Source: Zetaproteobacteria bacterium (GTDB taxonomy: Bacteria; Pseudomonadota; Alphaproteobacteria; Micavibrionales; Micavibrionaceae). Taken from it: a stretch of 14,559 bases of DNA. Numbering within the stretch: position 1 is the first letter of the stretch; the number at the start of each line of letters is the position of its first letter. Under the pieces are notes generated by a model. It saw nothing but the letters and a program-made list of their open reading frames with translations. It ran no database searches and had not been told where the DNA came from. Shown in pieces: positions 13,852 to 14,559 of this stretch. The stretch is taken from positions 117,370 through 131,928 of the forward strand of contig NVXI01000006.1 in assembly GCA_002747015.1 (NCBI GenBank), given 5' to 3'. The position numbers and the translations under genes are program-made.

Positions 13852-14559
13852 TTATGACCTTTTTAAAATCTGATTTCTAATTTCTTCGTCTTCTATTTCA
13901 TCATCATAGGCCAGCATGACTGCTTTGTTTAGAATAACGATGAGGTAATCATCATCTTCATAAGGAATGAAAACATTGAATTTATTTCTATTATCATCAG
14001 GAATTTCTAAAATGCATAAACTCTGGTCTTTTTTATCAATAAGAACGCTACCAGTACTCAGGTGAATCTGGTAAGTGCCGAGCCGCCCCGTTACTTCGAG
14101 GAATTTTTCACCAACATGACACTGTTTTGCGATTCCTAAATCGGGTAGAATTTGTAATAGTATTTCTTGTCTGGTGAGTGTGGGAACATTAATCGTTTTA
14201 TAGAAAAATGTTTCCCAATATTTATTCAGTTTACTATTATCACTTCGCCAATTTGGATCGTTACCTATACTGCAAACAGATATAAACAAATCGATATCTC
14301 TCATTACTTCAGATAATACAATTTGAGGAATAGATTCTAAAGGGAGAGTTTCTTCGTCTAAAGAGAGCCTCTCTTTGCCTTTGAAGAAACGAAGTCGATC
14401 TGTTGTGATGTATTTGTAGATCATGGATTCTGTTAGTGGGTGATCTTCTCGATCAACGGCTAGCTCGGCGGTTATATTCCATTTATCCAAATAAATTGAA
14501 GCAACACTAGTGGAATCGAAGTCGCCTTGGAGCGAATACAGCCAGTTTCTTTGCTTACA
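13852..14559 (-). CDS. C-terminal part of a DUF4132-family protein (5' end beyond the window)
   Basis: The frame is open to the right edge with no stop, so this is the end of a longer gene; the TTG at 14490 that could be taken as a start is internal. About 235 codons are visible. From memory they match the C-terminal region of DUF4132 proteins (related to E. coli MolR and to WGR-domain proteins): YKYITTDRLRFF, then LPLESIPQIVLSEVMRDIDLF and SVCSIGNDPNW, a YW motif, TYQIHLSTGSVLI, and an acidic end. The role of these proteins is not settled. No signal peptide or membrane segment is seen in this part. It reads in the same direction as the Cys-rich gene, 220 bp upstream of it, and probably forms a separate unit. 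Confidence 0.85.
   Translation of the reverse strand, partial: CKQRNWLYSLQGDFDSTSVASIYLDKWNITAELAVDREDHPLTESMIYKYITTDRLRFFKGKERLSLDEETLPLESIPQIVLSEVMRDIDLFISVCSIGNDPNWRSDNSKLNKYWETFFYKTINVPTLTRQEILLQILPDLGIAKQCHVGEKFLEVTGRLGTYQIHLSTGSVLIDKKDQSLCILEIPDDNRNKFNVFIPYEDDDYLIVILNKAVMLAYDDEIEDEEIRNQILKRS

Overview
The window looks like chromosomal DNA of an alphaproteobacterium of moderate, AT-leaning base composition. Two markers support this. The tmRNA gene is circularly permuted, so the acceptor half with its encoded CCA precedes the coding half, as in alphaproteobacterial two-piece tmRNAs. The SspB protein is also of the alphaproteobacterial type, with a C-terminal ClpX-docking tail. The genus cannot be named from the sequence.

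Left part (1-3733): housekeeping genes. hflK and the start of hflC (membrane regulators of the FtsH protease) run leftward. mrp (iron-sulfur carrier ATPase) diverges from them and runs rightward. It ends tail-to-tail, with a 20 bp overlap, against the leftward thyA-folA operon (dTMP synthesis and folate recycling).

Middle part (3919-9008): a cysteine-free 292-residue protein of unknown function converges on a 527-residue protein with a linker and four copies of a W..ID...G..GL-type repeat. Next comes the permuted tmRNA gene with its own promoter and terminator, then a small alpha/beta hydrolase closely followed by a six-helix membrane protein, then sspB. The tmRNA and SspB belong to one pathway: tmRNA tags stalled proteins and SspB delivers the tagged proteins to ClpXP. 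The tag encoded here carries two ANDN motifs and ends in KAA.

Right part (9114-14559): an alpha/beta hydrolase lies 3 nt ahead of a YadG-type ABC transporter ATPase, but no permease follows. Instead there are about 770 bp without a convincing gene. This stretch holds a candidate 120 nt small RNA with its own promoter and terminator, and a region of short or broken reading frames. A tRNA-Arg(CCG) gene comes next. A leftward gene for a secreted 602-residue protein with 63 cysteines, built from two kinds of tandem repeat, stops 16 bp from the tRNA. The window ends inside the C-terminal part of a DUF4132-family gene whose reading frame stays open past the right edge.

The most unusual items are the modular cysteine-rich protein, the four-repeat protein beside the tmRNA gene, the double-ANDN tag next to sspB, and the small RNA candidate. 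I did not recognise a complete new defence or mobile system.
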